This document shows, one piece after another, positions 19,359 to 28,125 of a stretch of DNA of 64,000 nt. Source of the DNA: Lelliottia sp. WAP21 (GTDB lineage: Bacteria; Pseudomonadota; Gammaproteobacteria; Enterobacterales; Enterobacteriaceae); contig NZ_JAIWPG020000004.1 in NCBI RefSeq assembly GCF_020532665.2, positions 372,001-436,000 on the forward strand. Direction: 5' to 3'. Every line of letters begins with the position of its first letter. Positions within the stretch are counted from its first letter, which is position 1. The translations under genes were made by a program, and so were the position numbers. The notes under the pieces were generated by a model that saw only the letters and a program-made list of their open reading frames with translations, was not told the DNA's origin and searched no databases.

Positions 19359-21137
19359 TTATTGCGGCGTGTCCGGGATTTCCCGGTAAGAAATTAACGG
19401 ATCGACAATCTGGCGGGTGCTGCCATCGGTCAGTCCAAGATCGGTTAAGTGCGGCCCGGCGTTACAGGCAAGGCAGGTGCCTTCGATGGCCTTAAAGACC
19501 CGATACGGCGGTTCCCAGTCGGCAATCAGACTGCTGCGATCGCGTAGCGTCCTGAACTGCAGAGCCAGCTCGGCAGGGGGGAGCTCCGACAGCATGCCTG
19601 CAATCGGCATGGCAACGTGGGCAATCACGTCACCCTGTTGCGCCAGCGCCATGCCACCACCGCTGCTGATAAGCGTATTAGCAGCCAGTGCCATATCGTT
19701 CGGATCGCGGCCCAGAACCACCAGGTTGTGAGAATCGTGCGAGTAGCTGGTGGCAATCGCCCCGCGCAGTTCCCCCCAGCTTTCCAGCAGGGCAATTTGC
19801 GGCTTCGCTGCATGACGGGCATGGCGATGCTGAACCCAAATCAGGCTAAAGCCGTCCGGGATCTCAACCTGTCCATGGCGCACCTGAACGTCAATTTCTC
19901 CCCAGCGGGTAAATCGCGCACCGCTGATGTGACGCAAACGAGCCACGCCGTGACAGGCATTGGCGATACGCATCTGGAAATCCCCGGCGCTGAGTGCGGG
20001 CAAGCGCAGGGTATCGCACGGAAGCGTCATCGGTGGCTCAACGATCGGCTCGAACATCTTGCCGTCGCGGGCGAGCATTTTTCCGCCGACATACACCTGC
20101 CGCGCCGTTAGTTTTTCAAGCGAGTCAAACACCACCAGATCGGCCCGACGCCCGGCGGCAATCAGCCCCAGATCGGGTCGCTGCAGGCGAATAGCTGCAT
20201 TCAGCGTGGCGAAGCGCAGCGCGTCCGTTGCGGGTAAACCTTGCTCAATCAGCAGGTTCAGTAGCGCAATAATCCCGCCTTTTTCCATCAGCAGGTCCGG
20301 CGGAACATCGTCGGTACAAACCGTGATTTGTGAGGAGAGATGGGGAAGGGTTTTCAGCGCTCTGACGATATCAGGCAGCAGGTAAGGGTGTGACCCCCGA
20401 ATCTCCAGCGTTAAACCGGCGCGCAGTTTTTCCAGCGCATCGTCAGCCGACGTCAACTCATGGTCAGACGTCACGCCTGCTGCCAGATAAGCCTGTAAAT
20501 CCGCACCGCTGAGACCGCGGGCATGGCCTTCAATCAGCTTTCCGCTGTCGAGCCCGGCCTGCATAATTTCACGCATACGCTGGCTGCCATTTAGCACGCC
20601 GTGCATGTCCATCACTTCAGCCACGCCGCGCACTTCTGGCCAGCTGAGCAGGGTATGCATCTCGTCTCCGGCGAAATCCGCTCCGGACATCTCCAGCCCC
20701 GGTGTGGAGGGCACGCTTGATGGGGCTGCCACCATGACGTGCAAGGGCAGATTACGGCTGGCCTCGATGGCGAAACGTACGCCATCCAGACCCAGCACGT
20801 TCGCCAGCTCATGCGGATCCCAGAAGACCGCCGTGGTGCCCTGGGCCAGCACGATTTCCGCATAGCGGGCCGGCAGCAGGTGAGAGCTTTCCAGATGTAC
20901 ATGCGTATCCATTAAGCCCGGCGAAAGGAAATGGTTGTTCAGGTCATGTGTTTCACCTGCATCGCTGCGGCTCCCGCGCGGGTGTACGCTGGCGATCAGC
21001 TCGCCGACAATGCCGACATCGGCATCACGAATTTCGCCCGTGACCATGTCCACAATACGAACCTGTGTGAGCAGCAGATCGAAAGGGCTTTCACCTCGTG
21101 CAGCCTGTACGGCGCGACGGCGGGTATCAGCATTCAT
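19359..21137 (-). CDS. ade: Adenine deaminase
   Basis: Metal-dependent amidohydrolase converting adenine to hypoxanthine and ammonia. 592 residues, the usual size of bacterial Ade. Metal-binding amidohydrolase motifs are visible: GLMDTHVHLESS near residue 75, then EGHARGL, TSDHE and VCTDD. The C-terminal half has the Ade-specific domain with IATSYSHDSHNLVVLG and SSGGGMALAQQG. It forms an operon with the NCS2 permease and is divergent from a LysR regulator. A perfect PurR-like palindrome and a second inverted repeat lie 50-80 bases before its start. Confidence 0.94.
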   Translation of the reverse strand: MNADTRRRAVQAARGESPFDLLLTQVRIVDMVTGEIRDADVGIVGELIASVHPRGSRSDAGETHDLNNHFLSPGLMDTHVHLESSHLLPARYAEIVLAQGTTAVFWDPHELANVLGLDGVRFAIEASRNLPLHVMVAAPSSVPSTPGLEMSGADFAGDEMHTLLSWPEVRGVAEVMDMHGVLNGSQRMREIMQAGLDSGKLIEGHARGLSGADLQAYLAAGVTSDHELTSADDALEKLRAGLTLEIRGSHPYLLPDIVRALKTLPHLSSQITVCTDDVPPDLLMEKGGIIALLNLLIEQGLPATDALRFATLNAAIRLQRPDLGLIAAGRRADLVVFDSLEKLTARQVYVGGKMLARDGKMFEPIVEPPMTLPCDTLRLPALSAGDFQMRIANACHGVARLRHISGARFTRWGEIDVQVRHGQVEIPDGFSLIWVQHRHARHAAKPQIALLESWGELRGAIATSYSHDSHNLVVLGRDPNDMALAANTLISSGGGMALAQQGDVIAHVAMPIAGMLSELPPAELALQFRTLRDRSSLIADWEPPYRVFKAIEGTCLACNAGPHLTDLGLTDGSTRQIVDPLISYREIPDTPQ

Positions 21138-21185
21138 GTAATTTTCAGTTCCAGCATGAAAACAATGACGCTACTCTATGGACTC

Positions 21186-21199
21186 GGCAAACGTTTGCC
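21186..21199. promoter_or_regulatory. PurR-like operator upstream of ade
   Basis: GGCAAACGTTTGCC is a perfect 14-bp palindrome matching the core of the enterobacterial PurR box (CGCAAACGTTTNCGT). It lies 49 bases before the ade start. PurR repression by hypoxanthine or guanine would make chemical sense, since hypoxanthine is the product. Confidence 0.7.
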
Positions 21200-21203
21200 C
21201 AGC

Positions 21204-21218
21204 TGATAAAACTTATCA
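21204..21218. promoter_or_regulatory. Inverted repeat in ade-lysR intergenic region (LysR-type box)
   Basis: TGATAA-AAC-TTATCA is a perfect interrupted palindrome of the dyad size used by LysR-type regulators. It sits five bases from the PurR-like box and about 40 bases before the regulator's start, between divergent genes, the normal place for LysR autoregulation. Confidence 0.5.
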
Positions 21219-21258
21219 CCCCATAAACCCGCGTTATTCTGAACGCACAAAAAAGATA

Positions 21259-22179
21259 ATGATGATGGAACCCTGGCAGCGCTTGCCCGCGCTTTCTCTT
21301 CGACAGCTACAGTATTTTGTCACTCTGGCGCAGCTGCGTCATTTTACCGATACCGCCAGCAAACTGGCGATAAGCCAGCCAGCGCTCAGCAGCGCGTTAC
21401 GGCAAATCGAAACGGTGCTTGGCGGTAAACTGGTCAATCGCACCGCCTCGGCCGTGACGCTCACCGAGCTAGGGACGGCCATTCTGCCGCATGCGCAGCG
21501 GGTGCTCAGCGTGGCGCAGCTCGCCTTCGAGGATATGCAGCAGATCGTGCAGGCCGGCGGCGATGGCACCGTGCGCATTGGGCTTATCCCTTCCGTAAGC
21601 TCCCTGCTATTTCCCCTGCTTCCGCAGACGCTTACCCGGGCCTTTCCGCGTCTGAAAGTGGAGTTTCACGATCGGACCAACGACGAGCTGGTGGCACAAC
21701 TCCTGAAAGGGCAGATTGATTTTGCGATCGGTGCGCTGGATAACTCTGTTCCCGATTCGCTGGAGCACTTTCCTTTGCAGGAAGATCCGTTTGTGGCCGT
21801 TATTCATTGTGACGATCCGCTGGCCGCCTCGGCGCATCTGCCCTGGAAGCAGCTGGTCGGGCGTGATATTGGCGTGTTCTCTAAGGGGAATATTCAGCGT
21901 CTGGTTGCGGCGCTCGCGGAAAGCCACCGTTTGTCGTTACAAACCTGCTATCAGGTGGATTACATTGAAACCCTCTACGGGCTGGTACGCTCAAAACTGG
22001 CGGTGGCAATTCTCCCGCAGCTTTACACCAGCCATCTGCAGGACCCCCAGCTGAAGGTTGTCCATCTTCAACAACCGGCCCTGGCCCGCACGGTGGCGTT
22101 AATGCGCGCGCCTCAGGCGCTTCCTCCGCTGATCGAATCCTGCTTTACCTTGATGGTTGATACGCTGCGCTCACGCTGA
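21259..22179 (+). CDS. LysR-family transcriptional regulator
   Basis: About 306 residues. It has an N-terminal winged helix-turn-helix (LSLRQLQYFVTLAQLRHFTDTASKLAISQPALSSALRQIE) and a type 2 periplasmic-binding-like effector domain (from about residue 95, VRIGLIPSVSSLLFPLLP). The start is uncertain: three consecutive ATG codons at 21259-21267 and no strong ribosome site; an upstream frame to 21178 overlaps the operator region and is not credible. Divergent orientation suggests it controls the ade-permease operon, perhaps with a purine effector. No closer subfamily is recognised. Confidence 0.88.
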   Translation: MMMEPWQRLPALSLRQLQYFVTLAQLRHFTDTASKLAISQPALSSALRQIETVLGGKLVNRTASAVTLTELGTAILPHAQRVLSVAQLAFEDMQQIVQAGGDGTVRIGLIPSVSSLLFPLLPQTLTRAFPRLKVEFHDRTNDELVAQLLKGQIDFAIGALDNSVPDSLEHFPLQEDPFVAVIHCDDPLAASAHLPWKQLVGRDIGVFSKGNIQRLVAALAESHRLSLQTCYQVDYIETLYGLVRSKLAVAILPQLYTSHLQDPQLKVVHLQQPALARTVALMRAPQALPPLIESCFTLMVDTLRSR

Positions 22180-22249
22180 TCCGACACTTCTTTACAGCGT
22201 GGTGGCGCATTGCTCGCTAAGATGACAGTCGATTCATCAAGAGGTCACA

Positions 22250-22765
22250 ATGGAAAACCGCAACGTCAGTAAGCTGCGCCGCTGGGCGCGGGAAGGGATC
22301 ATTTTCATTCTGCTGGCGCTGGCCGTGATGTGGGGCGTGGATCAATATCGTAAGCCCACGCTTCCTGCCAGCTTCAGCGCCACCCCTATGCAAAGCATTG
22401 ACGGCAAGACGCACGACATCGCAGCGCTCAGTCAGGACCGTCCACTGCTGATATACGTCTGGGCAACCTGGTGCAGTATTTGTCGTTTTACCACGCCGTC
22501 GGTGGATAAGCTGGCGAAAGAGGGCGGTAACGTGGTGAGTATTGCGTTGCGATCGGGTGATGACGCAAAGCTTGCACGCTGGGTAGAGAAGAAGCAGCTG
22601 ACCATGCCGGTCATTAACGATAAGACCGGTGCGCTGTCTCAGCAGTGGCAGGTGAGCGTCACGCCAACGCTGATAATGGTCTCGAAAGGAGAGGTCGTCA
22701 GCACCACAACGGGCTGGACAAGTTACTGGGGAATGAAGCTCAGACTGTGGTGGGCAGGGCTGTAA
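22250..22765 (+). CDS. ScsD-like membrane-anchored thioredoxin
   Basis: Protein disulfide oxidoreductase of 171 residues. It has an N-terminal membrane anchor (about 15-35, EGIIFILLALAVMWGVDQY) and then a TlpA/ScsD-type thioredoxin fold exposed to the periplasm. The active-site stretch is VWATWCSICRFTTPSVDKL, so the redox motif is CSIC, and VTPTLIMV carries the cis-proline. ScsD of the suppressor-of-copper-sensitivity system has this anchor and length, but scsA-C are not adjacent. It lies 70 bases after the LysR gene and is probably independent of it. Confidence 0.82.
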   Translation: MENRNVSKLRRWAREGIIFILLALAVMWGVDQYRKPTLPASFSATPMQSIDGKTHDIAALSQDRPLLIYVWATWCSICRFTTPSVDKLAKEGGNVVSIALRSGDDAKLARWVEKKQLTMPVINDKTGALSQQWQVSVTPTLIMVSKGEVVSTTTGWTSYWGMKLRLWWAGL

Positions 22766-22770
22766 AGAGA

Positions 22771-22795
22771 GCCCCTCTTCCGGCGGAAGAGGGGC
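22771..22795. terminator. Terminator hairpin between thioredoxin gene and ddc
   Basis: A perfect 11-bp stem GCCCCTCTTCC/GGAAGAGGGGC with the loop GGC lies between convergent genes. There is no long T run, so rho independence is uncertain. Confidence 0.65.
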
Positions 22796-22801
22796 TGGAT
22801 A

Positions 22802-24268
22802 TTACTTCGCCAGAACTTCCTGTGCGGTACGCTCAACCAGCGACAGCAGGATTTTAATGTCCTCCAGGGTCACGGTTGGGTTCAGCAGAGTCAGCTTCAG
22901 GCAGGTGACGCCGTTATGCTCGGTCACGCCGACGTTAGCACGGCCGGATTCCAGCAGCGCATCACCGATTTTCTGGTTCAGCAGGGCGATACCCGCGTCG
23001 TCCATCTGTACCTGTCCACGGAAGCGGAACAGTACGCTTGCCAGCTGCGGCTGCATAACCAGTTCAAGAGCAGGCTGCTCTTTCACGTAAGCCGCAACCT
23101 GCTGTGCCAGCGTCACACCGTGATCGATGATCGCCGCGTATTGTTCCTGACCCAGCGCTTCCAGGCTCATCCACAGCTTCAGCGCGTCGAAACGACGGGT
23201 TGTCTGCAACGATTTGGACACCAGGTTAGGCACGCCAGCTTCTTCATCGAACTCAGAATTCAGATAGGCCGCCTGATAGCGCATCAGCTCATAGTGGCGC
23301 GCTTCTTTCAGCAGGAACGCACCGCAACTGATGGTCTGGAAGAACTGCTTATGGAAGTCCAGAGTAACGGAATCCACCAGCTCGATACCGTCAAGGTAGT
23401 GACGATACTGCTCAGACATCAGCAGCGCGCCGCCCCAGGCCGCGTCTACGTGGACCCAGATATTCTGTTTCGCCGCCAGTTCAGCAATGGCACGCAGCGG
23501 ATCGATTGCACCTGCATCGGTCGTACCGGCCGTGGCAACAATCGCCAGGATCTGCTCGCCGTTAGCATTGCACTGCTCAATTTTCGCCGCCAGATCGTTG
23601 AGATCCATGCGCGAGAATTCATCCGTTTTCACCTGCACGACGGACTGGTAGCCCAGACCCATCAGCGCCATGTTCTTCTGCACGGAGAAGTGTGCGTTTT
23701 CAGAGCACAGCACGCGAATTTTACGCAGATCGCCCACCAGACCGTCCTGCTGAACGGAATGACCCTGACGCGCGAAGAACGCATCACGGGCCAGCATCAG
23801 CCCCATCAGGTTGCTCTGGGTACCGCCGCTGGTGAACACACCCGCGTCGCCAGCCTGATAACCCACGCGGGTACGCAGCCATTCGACCAGCTTGATCTCA
23901 ATAATGGTTGCGGACGGGCTTTGATCCCAGGAGTCCATGCTCTGGTTAGTGGCGTTAATCAGCACTTCCGCCGCCTGGCTTACCACCAGGCTTGGGCAGT
24001 GCAGGTGCGCCACGCACTGCGGGTGATGAACGGACAGGCTGTCTTTCAGGAAGAACTCCACGGCGCGTTCAATCGCCGCTTCGTTGCCCAGCCCTTTCGG
24101 GTTGAAATCCAGCTTGATACGGTCGCGCAGTTCCGCGACCGTTTTGCCCTGATACATCTCAGGCTGTTTCAGCCACTGCATCACAGCCTGAGTGCTCTGC
24201 TCAATCGCCTGCTGATAAGCTTCAATGCTCTGTGCAGAGGAGAACAAAATTGGGTTTGAATCAGACAT
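22802..24268 (-). CDS. ddc: L-2,4-diaminobutyrate decarboxylase
   Basis: PLP-dependent group II decarboxylase of 488 residues. It converts L-2,4-diaminobutyrate to 1,3-diaminopropane. Motifs: substrate/PLP pocket around AHLHCPSLVVSQ, TSGGTQSNLMGLMLARD, VHVDAAWGGALLMS (the Asp that pairs with the PLP ring nitrogen) and the Schiff-base lysine in TLDFHKQFFQ. The ATG at 24268 is preferred over a TTG at 24280, although spacing from GGAG is long (12 bases). It lies 18 bases downstream of dat, and the pair is the known Enterobacter/Acinetobacter diaminopropane pathway. Confidence 0.93.
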   Translation of the reverse strand: MSDSNPILFSSAQSIEAYQQAIEQSTQAVMQWLKQPEMYQGKTVAELRDRIKLDFNPKGLGNEAAIERAVEFFLKDSLSVHHPQCVAHLHCPSLVVSQAAEVLINATNQSMDSWDQSPSATIIEIKLVEWLRTRVGYQAGDAGVFTSGGTQSNLMGLMLARDAFFARQGHSVQQDGLVGDLRKIRVLCSENAHFSVQKNMALMGLGYQSVVQVKTDEFSRMDLNDLAAKIEQCNANGEQILAIVATAGTTDAGAIDPLRAIAELAAKQNIWVHVDAAWGGALLMSEQYRHYLDGIELVDSVTLDFHKQFFQTISCGAFLLKEARHYELMRYQAAYLNSEFDEEAGVPNLVSKSLQTTRRFDALKLWMSLEALGQEQYAAIIDHGVTLAQQVAAYVKEQPALELVMQPQLASVLFRFRGQVQMDDAGIALLNQKIGDALLESGRANVGVTEHNGVTCLKLTLLNPTVTLEDIKILLSLVERTAQEVLAK

Positions 24269-24286
24269 CGTATTCAACAACTCCGG

Positions 24287-25660
24287 TTATACCGGGCGAA
24301 CGCCCGCAGCAAGCAGTGCCTGCTCAAATTTATCCAGGAAGATTTTCAGCTCTTCATCGTTGATCAACAGAGACGGCAGCAGACGCAACACGATACCGTT
24401 GCGACCACCACGTTCCAGGATCAGACCGGCTTCGAAGCACTTCTTCTGAATCAGGGCAGACAGTTCGCCATCGCCCGGGAAGCAGCCCATGTGGTCTGCC
24501 GCTTCGTGTGGCTTAACGATCTCAATGCCGATCATCATGCCCAGGCCGCGAACGTGGCCGATAACCGGATAGCGTTTCGCCATCTCGTTCAGCTGGCCTT
24601 TCAGCCATTCGCCCTGTGCGGCCACTTTGCCCGCGATGTTCTGATCTTTCAGGATTTTCAGCGTTGTCAGACCGGTTGCCATCGCCAGCTGGTTGCCGCG
24701 GAAGGTACCGGTGTGGTGGCCTGGTGCCCACGCATCGAACTGTTTTTTGATGCCAAGCACAGCCAGTGGCAGACCGCCGCCAACCGCTTTAGACATCACG
24801 ATGATGTCAGGCTCAATGCCCGCGTGTTCGAAGGCGAAGAATTTACCGGTACGGGCAAAGCCTGCCTGAACTTCGTCGAGGATCAGCAGAATGCCGTGTT
24901 CCTGAGTCACTTTACGGATGCGCTGCAGCCACTCAACCGGAGCCGGGTTCACGCCGCCTTCACCCTGAACGGCTTCAAGGATCACTGCCGCAGGCTTACG
25001 CACGCCGCTTTCAACGTCGTTGATCAGATTTTCGAAATAGTAGGTCAGCGCTTTCACACCCGCCTCACCGCCGATACCCAGTGGGCAACGGTACTGGTGT
25101 GGGTAAGGCATAAACTGCACTTCTGGCATCATACCGTTAACCGCTTCTTTCGGAGACAGGTTGCCGGTCACGGCCAGTGCGCCGTGCGTCATACCGTGGT
25201 AACCACCAGAGAAGCTGATGATACCGCTACGGCCGGTCACTTTTTTCGCCAGCTTCAGCGCCGCTTCAACGGCGTCAGCACCGGATGGACCGGTGAACTG
25301 CAGGCAATACTCTTTGCCCTGACCTGGCAGAAGAGAAAGCAGGTATTCGGAGAACGCATCTTTCAGAGGCGTTGTCAGATCCAGTGTATGTAACGGCAAG
25401 CCGCTGGTAATGACATTTTGGATGCTTTTCAGCACATCAGGGTGATTGTGGCCCAGCGCGAGGGTGCCAGCGCCAGCTAAACAATCCAGATATTCTTTAT
25501 TATCGGCATCGGTAATCCACACGCCTTCTGCTTTAGTTATCGCTAAAGGCAGTTTGCGAGGATAGCTCCTGACGTTCGATTCAAACTCGGCCTGACGGGC
25601 CAGATAGGTTTCGTTGCTTTTGCGGGCATCTGCAGTGTCAATACGGACTTTATCCGTCAT
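24287..25660 (-). CDS. dat: Diaminobutyrate--2-oxoglutarate transaminase
   Basis: Class III PLP aminotransferase of 457 residues. It makes L-2,4-diaminobutyrate from aspartate semialdehyde using glutamate as amino donor. Visible are [16 protein letters not shown] near the N-terminus, [50 protein letters not shown] and the PLP lysine in [17 protein letters not shown]. Two adjacent ATG codons (25663 and 25660) follow TAGGAGTGAT; the second has better spacing. First gene of the dat-ddc operon. Confidence 0.94.
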   Translation of the reverse strand: MTDKVRIDTADARKSNETYLARQAEFESNVRSYPRKLPLAITKAEGVWITDADNKEYLDCLAGAGTLALGHNHPDVLKSIQNVITSGLPLHTLDLTTPLKDAFSEYLLSLLPGQGKEYCLQFTGPSGADAVEAALKLAKKVTGRSGIISFSGGYHGMTHGALAVTGNLSPKEAVNGMMPEVQFMPYPHQYRCPLGIGGEAGVKALTYYFENLINDVESGVRKPAAVILEAVQGEGGVNPAPVEWLQRIRKVTQEHGILLILDEVQAGFARTGKFFAFEHAGIEPDIIVMSKAVGGGLPLAVLGIKKQFDAWAPGHHTGTFRGNQLAMATGLTTLKILKDQNIAGKVAAQGEWLKGQLNEMAKRYPVIGHVRGLGMMIGIEIVKPHEAADHMGCFPGDGELSALIQKKCFEAGLILERGGRNGIVLRLLPSLLINDEELKIFLDKFEQALLAAGVRPV

Positions 25661-26132
25661 CATATCACTCCTACAACCGCGGCTTCGTTATGCGCCACGA
25701 TTGAATAAATAGTAAATAAAGGGGGGCCTGTAAAAAACGCCGCCAATATAGAGCCTTTTTAGGTCCGGCTCAATGGTTAATTTGATTACTATTTTGTTAC
25801 GTAAGTCAGGGGGGGCAACACCCGTTAACAAGCGGAGAAAAAACAGGGGGAATCCTCAAACAAAAACAGCCTCTTAGCCCTTGTCAGAACAGACTGTAAA
25901 GGTCGTGCTGAGAGTGTTACAAATCGTGCCAAAGATACCCCCAAAAACGCGAAATGCACATGCAGGGCTTTTCTACCCTTTGCGTCGCTTTTCACAAACG
26001 CCGGACGCGGCCTGTCAAATTGGCCAGATATGCAGGCAAAGAGTGCGCTAACTGGGGCGGGTTTGACGTCAGGCGGGAAAGGGCGGCGGACTATTCCCAC
26101 CGCCGTCAGGTTTAAAAAATGACCGACCTTAG
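25661..26132. other. Intergenic region upstream of dat, no convincing gene
   Basis: About 470 bases. The right end has a 6-bp hairpin (CGGCGG/CCGCCG, stems at 26084-26089 and 26100-26105) that could end the minus-strand gene at 26133. The left end should contain the dat promoter. A 91-codon minus-strand frame (25825-26100) has no ribosome site and an implausible composition, so I do not call it. Confidence 0.5.
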
Positions 26133-26516
26133 CTATTTCGCTTTTTTAAGTTTGCCGACGTAAACGTTATTTTTCAGTAATGAAACGTTGCCGTTATGGT
26201 AATGAATAATGGTATAGATGCCTTGTTTAAAAACAGTGGCGTCGGCATTATTTTCATCCATCGTAGCCGCTTTTCCGTTTACCGTAACGGAGGCGTCATT
26301 TACGAACACAACCTCTACGTCATAGCCGATAAACACCTTTTCATTATGCTGATTATTATGCGGTTTGGTCTTGCTTATATCACATGAACCATTAGCTTCA
26401 GTAACTTGTGTGCAGCCTGATGAATCAAGTTGCTGACGAAAGCGCTCACTGATTGCAGAAGCATTAAAGCTGATTGTTACCGTGACGATGAATATCGCCA
26501 GAAGAGACTTTTTCAT
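26133..26516 (-). CDS. Small secreted protein of unknown function
   Basis: 127 residues from the ATG at 26516 (a GTG at 26528 is a possible alternative). It has a clean signal peptide, MKKSLLAIFIVTVTISFNASA. The mature part is polar, with two cysteines (SSGCTQ and GSCDIS), a DVEVVFVNDASVTVNGK stretch and a basic C-terminus ending GKLKKAK. I do not recognise a family. AT-rich compared with the core genes. It overlaps the 3' end of the small upstream frame on the same strand by 53 bases. Confidence 0.7.
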   Translation of the reverse strand: MKKSLLAIFIVTVTISFNASAISERFRQQLDSSGCTQVTEANGSCDISKTKPHNNQHNEKVFIGYDVEVVFVNDASVTVNGKAATMDENNADATVFKQGIYTIIHYHNGNVSLLKNNVYVGKLKKAK

Positions 26517-26661
26517 AAGGGCTATCACCTGTTTTATAGGTCATACAGTTATCAGAAAATAACCTCATATACTCTATTCCTCCTGCAAAGCCTACGGCGA
26601 TACAGGTGAGATAAAGCAGAGCGCTACATAAAATATATTTAAGCATTGAGTATGAACTCAT
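26464..26661 (-). CDS. Possible small membrane protein upstream of the secreted protein
   Basis: 65 codons (or 60 from the ATG at 26646). One hydrophobic segment, MLKYILCSALLYLTCIAVGF, is followed by a short polar tail with one Cys. It sits directly upstream of, and overlaps, the secreted-protein gene in another frame, so it could be a translationally coupled partner. No strong ribosome site is visible and no family is recognised. It may be spurious. Confidence 0.4.
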   Translation of the reverse strand: MSSYSMLKYILCSALLYLTCIAVGFAGGIEYMRLFSDNCMTYKTGDSPYEKVSSGDIHRHGNNQL

Positions 26662-26782
26662 TGGGATTGCGACAACGCCATTTGTCTGTACGTGACTCTT
26701 TCTCCATTTATGAAAACGTCGTGGCTAAGCTTTCATTTTCCGGGGCTTAACCACCGTGTAAGCGTTTACATAATTAAGTCAT

Positions 26783-26802
26783 AAAAAACGCTCGTTTGAG
26801 CG
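26783..26802 (-). terminator. Terminator of the His/Asn/Gly-rich secreted protein gene
   Basis: On the minus strand the stem CGCTC/GAGCG with a four-base loop is followed by six T, just after the stop codon at 26819. Confidence 0.75.
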
Positions 26803-26818
26803 CTGATAACTTTCGCTG

Positions 26819-27673
26819 CTACCAGTGGCCCACGTTTTGCGAACCAGACTGAGCAGCACCGCCGCCGATGTGGTTGCCTCCGCCTGTGCCATGGGCGCTA
26901 TGGGAATTGGCTGCATTATTTGCGCCATTGCCGGTACCCTGTGTCGCGTGTCCGGAGACATTTTCATGGTCGCTATGTGGATGGGCACTGCGCAGCAAAG
27001 CAGGGGTATGTGGGACGCTGATCTGTGCCTCCGGGTCTATCTTTGCCAGCTCACCCGCCGTTGTGCGGACGGCCTCGCCTTTAATGATGGCGTTAACCCG
27101 GGTATCCGGTTTCAGGCTCGTGACACTCACATTGATAGAATCGACCTGCGCCGGTTTCGCGTGAATATCTGCAACGGCCTGTTTTACCTCTTTTGGCCGC
27201 GACGGCGCGTTTTGCGTAGGTTTCATGCTGGCGTAACGATCCGACGTTGCCGGGTCGATTCCTTGTACCACGCCTTTCGTCATGGAAGGAGCCTTTACGC
27301 CAGTGAGACCCGTAGGCACTCCGGCAGGATTCGTTTTCACCCCATAGTGGCTGATATTCTCGCGTGGGGTCGCAGGGGCTGAGGACGTTTCGCTTGCCGT
27401 TTGATTATTAACAGATAGCGTTGCGGCCGGTTCCGTAACGGATGATGGAGACGTTATCGCTCCCGCGTGACTGTTATCCATTGGGCCTGAAATTGCCCGT
27501 TTGGCATCGTTATACGCGTTGTTAACACGCTGCTGCGTACCTGAATTGTTATTATTAGCATTATCCTGAATCGCTGAACCTAAGCGGTCATTCATAATGC
27601 TGAAATTTTCATTCGCCAACGCATTTAAAGAAAATGCAGACGTTATCATCACAACTAAGAAGGATCTTTTCAT
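26819..27673 (-). CDS. Secreted protein with His/Asn/Gly-rich tail, unknown function
   Basis: 284 residues. A signal peptide (about 1-20, MKRSFLVVMITSAFSLNALA) is followed by a low-complexity protein. An Asn/Gln-rich stretch comes first (DNANNNNSGTQQRVNNAYND), then Ser/Thr/Pro-rich sequence and a modest folded-looking part (about 165-215, VDSINVSVTSLKPDTRVNAIIKGEAVRTTAGELAKIDPEAQI). The tail is rich in His, Gly, Asn and Ser (HPHSDHENVSGHATQG, HSAHGTGGGNHIGGG). Histidines in that tail could bind metal, but that is a guess. No family is recognised. A good CRP-like site lies about 92 bases upstream and a terminator follows, so it looks like a complete single-gene unit. Confidence 0.75.
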   Translation of the reverse strand: MKRSFLVVMITSAFSLNALANENFSIMNDRLGSAIQDNANNNNSGTQQRVNNAYNDAKRAISGPMDNSHAGAITSPSSVTEPAATLSVNNQTASETSSAPATPRENISHYGVKTNPAGVPTGLTGVKAPSMTKGVVQGIDPATSDRYASMKPTQNAPSRPKEVKQAVADIHAKPAQVDSINVSVTSLKPDTRVNAIIKGEAVRTTAGELAKIDPEAQISVPHTPALLRSAHPHSDHENVSGHATQGTGNGANNAANSHSAHGTGGGNHIGGGAAQSGSQNVGHW

Positions 27674-27764
27674 TTTTGATTAAGTATAAAAAGTGAAGGG
27701 GTTTCTATAGAAGAAACGGTAATGGTTGAGCGGCGTAACTATCGCCCTGGTGGACTAAAATAAT

Positions 27765-27780
27765 TTTGATCTTGATCACA
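27765..27780. promoter_or_regulatory. CRP-like binding site
   Basis: TTTGATCTTGATCACA matches 14 of 16 positions of the palindromic CRP consensus core TGTGATCTAGATCACA. It lies 92 bases upstream of the minus-strand secreted-protein gene at 27673. Confidence 0.55.
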
Positions 27781-28125
27781 CAAAGCACGAATCGATAACC
27801 ATTAAGAAAAATCTTAATCGATTAAATAAATCATTTTAAAACATGTAATTATGATTTTTTCGTAATGAAATCACGTTGTCTTTCGATTGAAGCCCCGTCT
27901 CCTAGGGAAAGAGAAATAGACGCATTTCAATTGCCAATCTTTAATGAACTGGGAAGCATTTAAATTCGGGAGAAATTCGATATTCCAGACCGTGATTTCT
28001 GAAGAGCTGAGGGGGGGTATTATCTTCGGCAGGAAAATATAAACCCCTTGCACTGAGGTTGTCATCGCGGTTATATTTATTAAATATATAGCCATATAGT
28101 TTAACTATCTGTTTTATATGTGATT
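27781..28125. other. AT-rich intergenic DNA before the left TPP aptamer
   Basis: No convincing gene. A plus-strand promoter may exist: TTGCAC at 28048 and TATATT at 28072 with an 18-base spacer, which would start transcription about 40 bases before the left riboswitch. The 74-codon minus-strand frame at 27871-28095 has no start signal and is not called. Confidence 0.4.

Noticed and set aside
22916-24259. 447-codon plus-strand frame opposite ddc
   Set aside because: It is the antisense shadow of a clearly recognised decarboxylase. The composition (high His, Arg, Gln) is typical of reversed GC-rich coding sequence and there is no ribosome site.
24491-25393. 300-codon plus-strand frame opposite dat
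   Set aside because: Shadow of the aminotransferase; no credible domains.
25825-26100. 91-codon frame in the dat upstream region
   Set aside because: No ribosome site or recognisable motif, and the region is better explained as promoter and terminator DNA.
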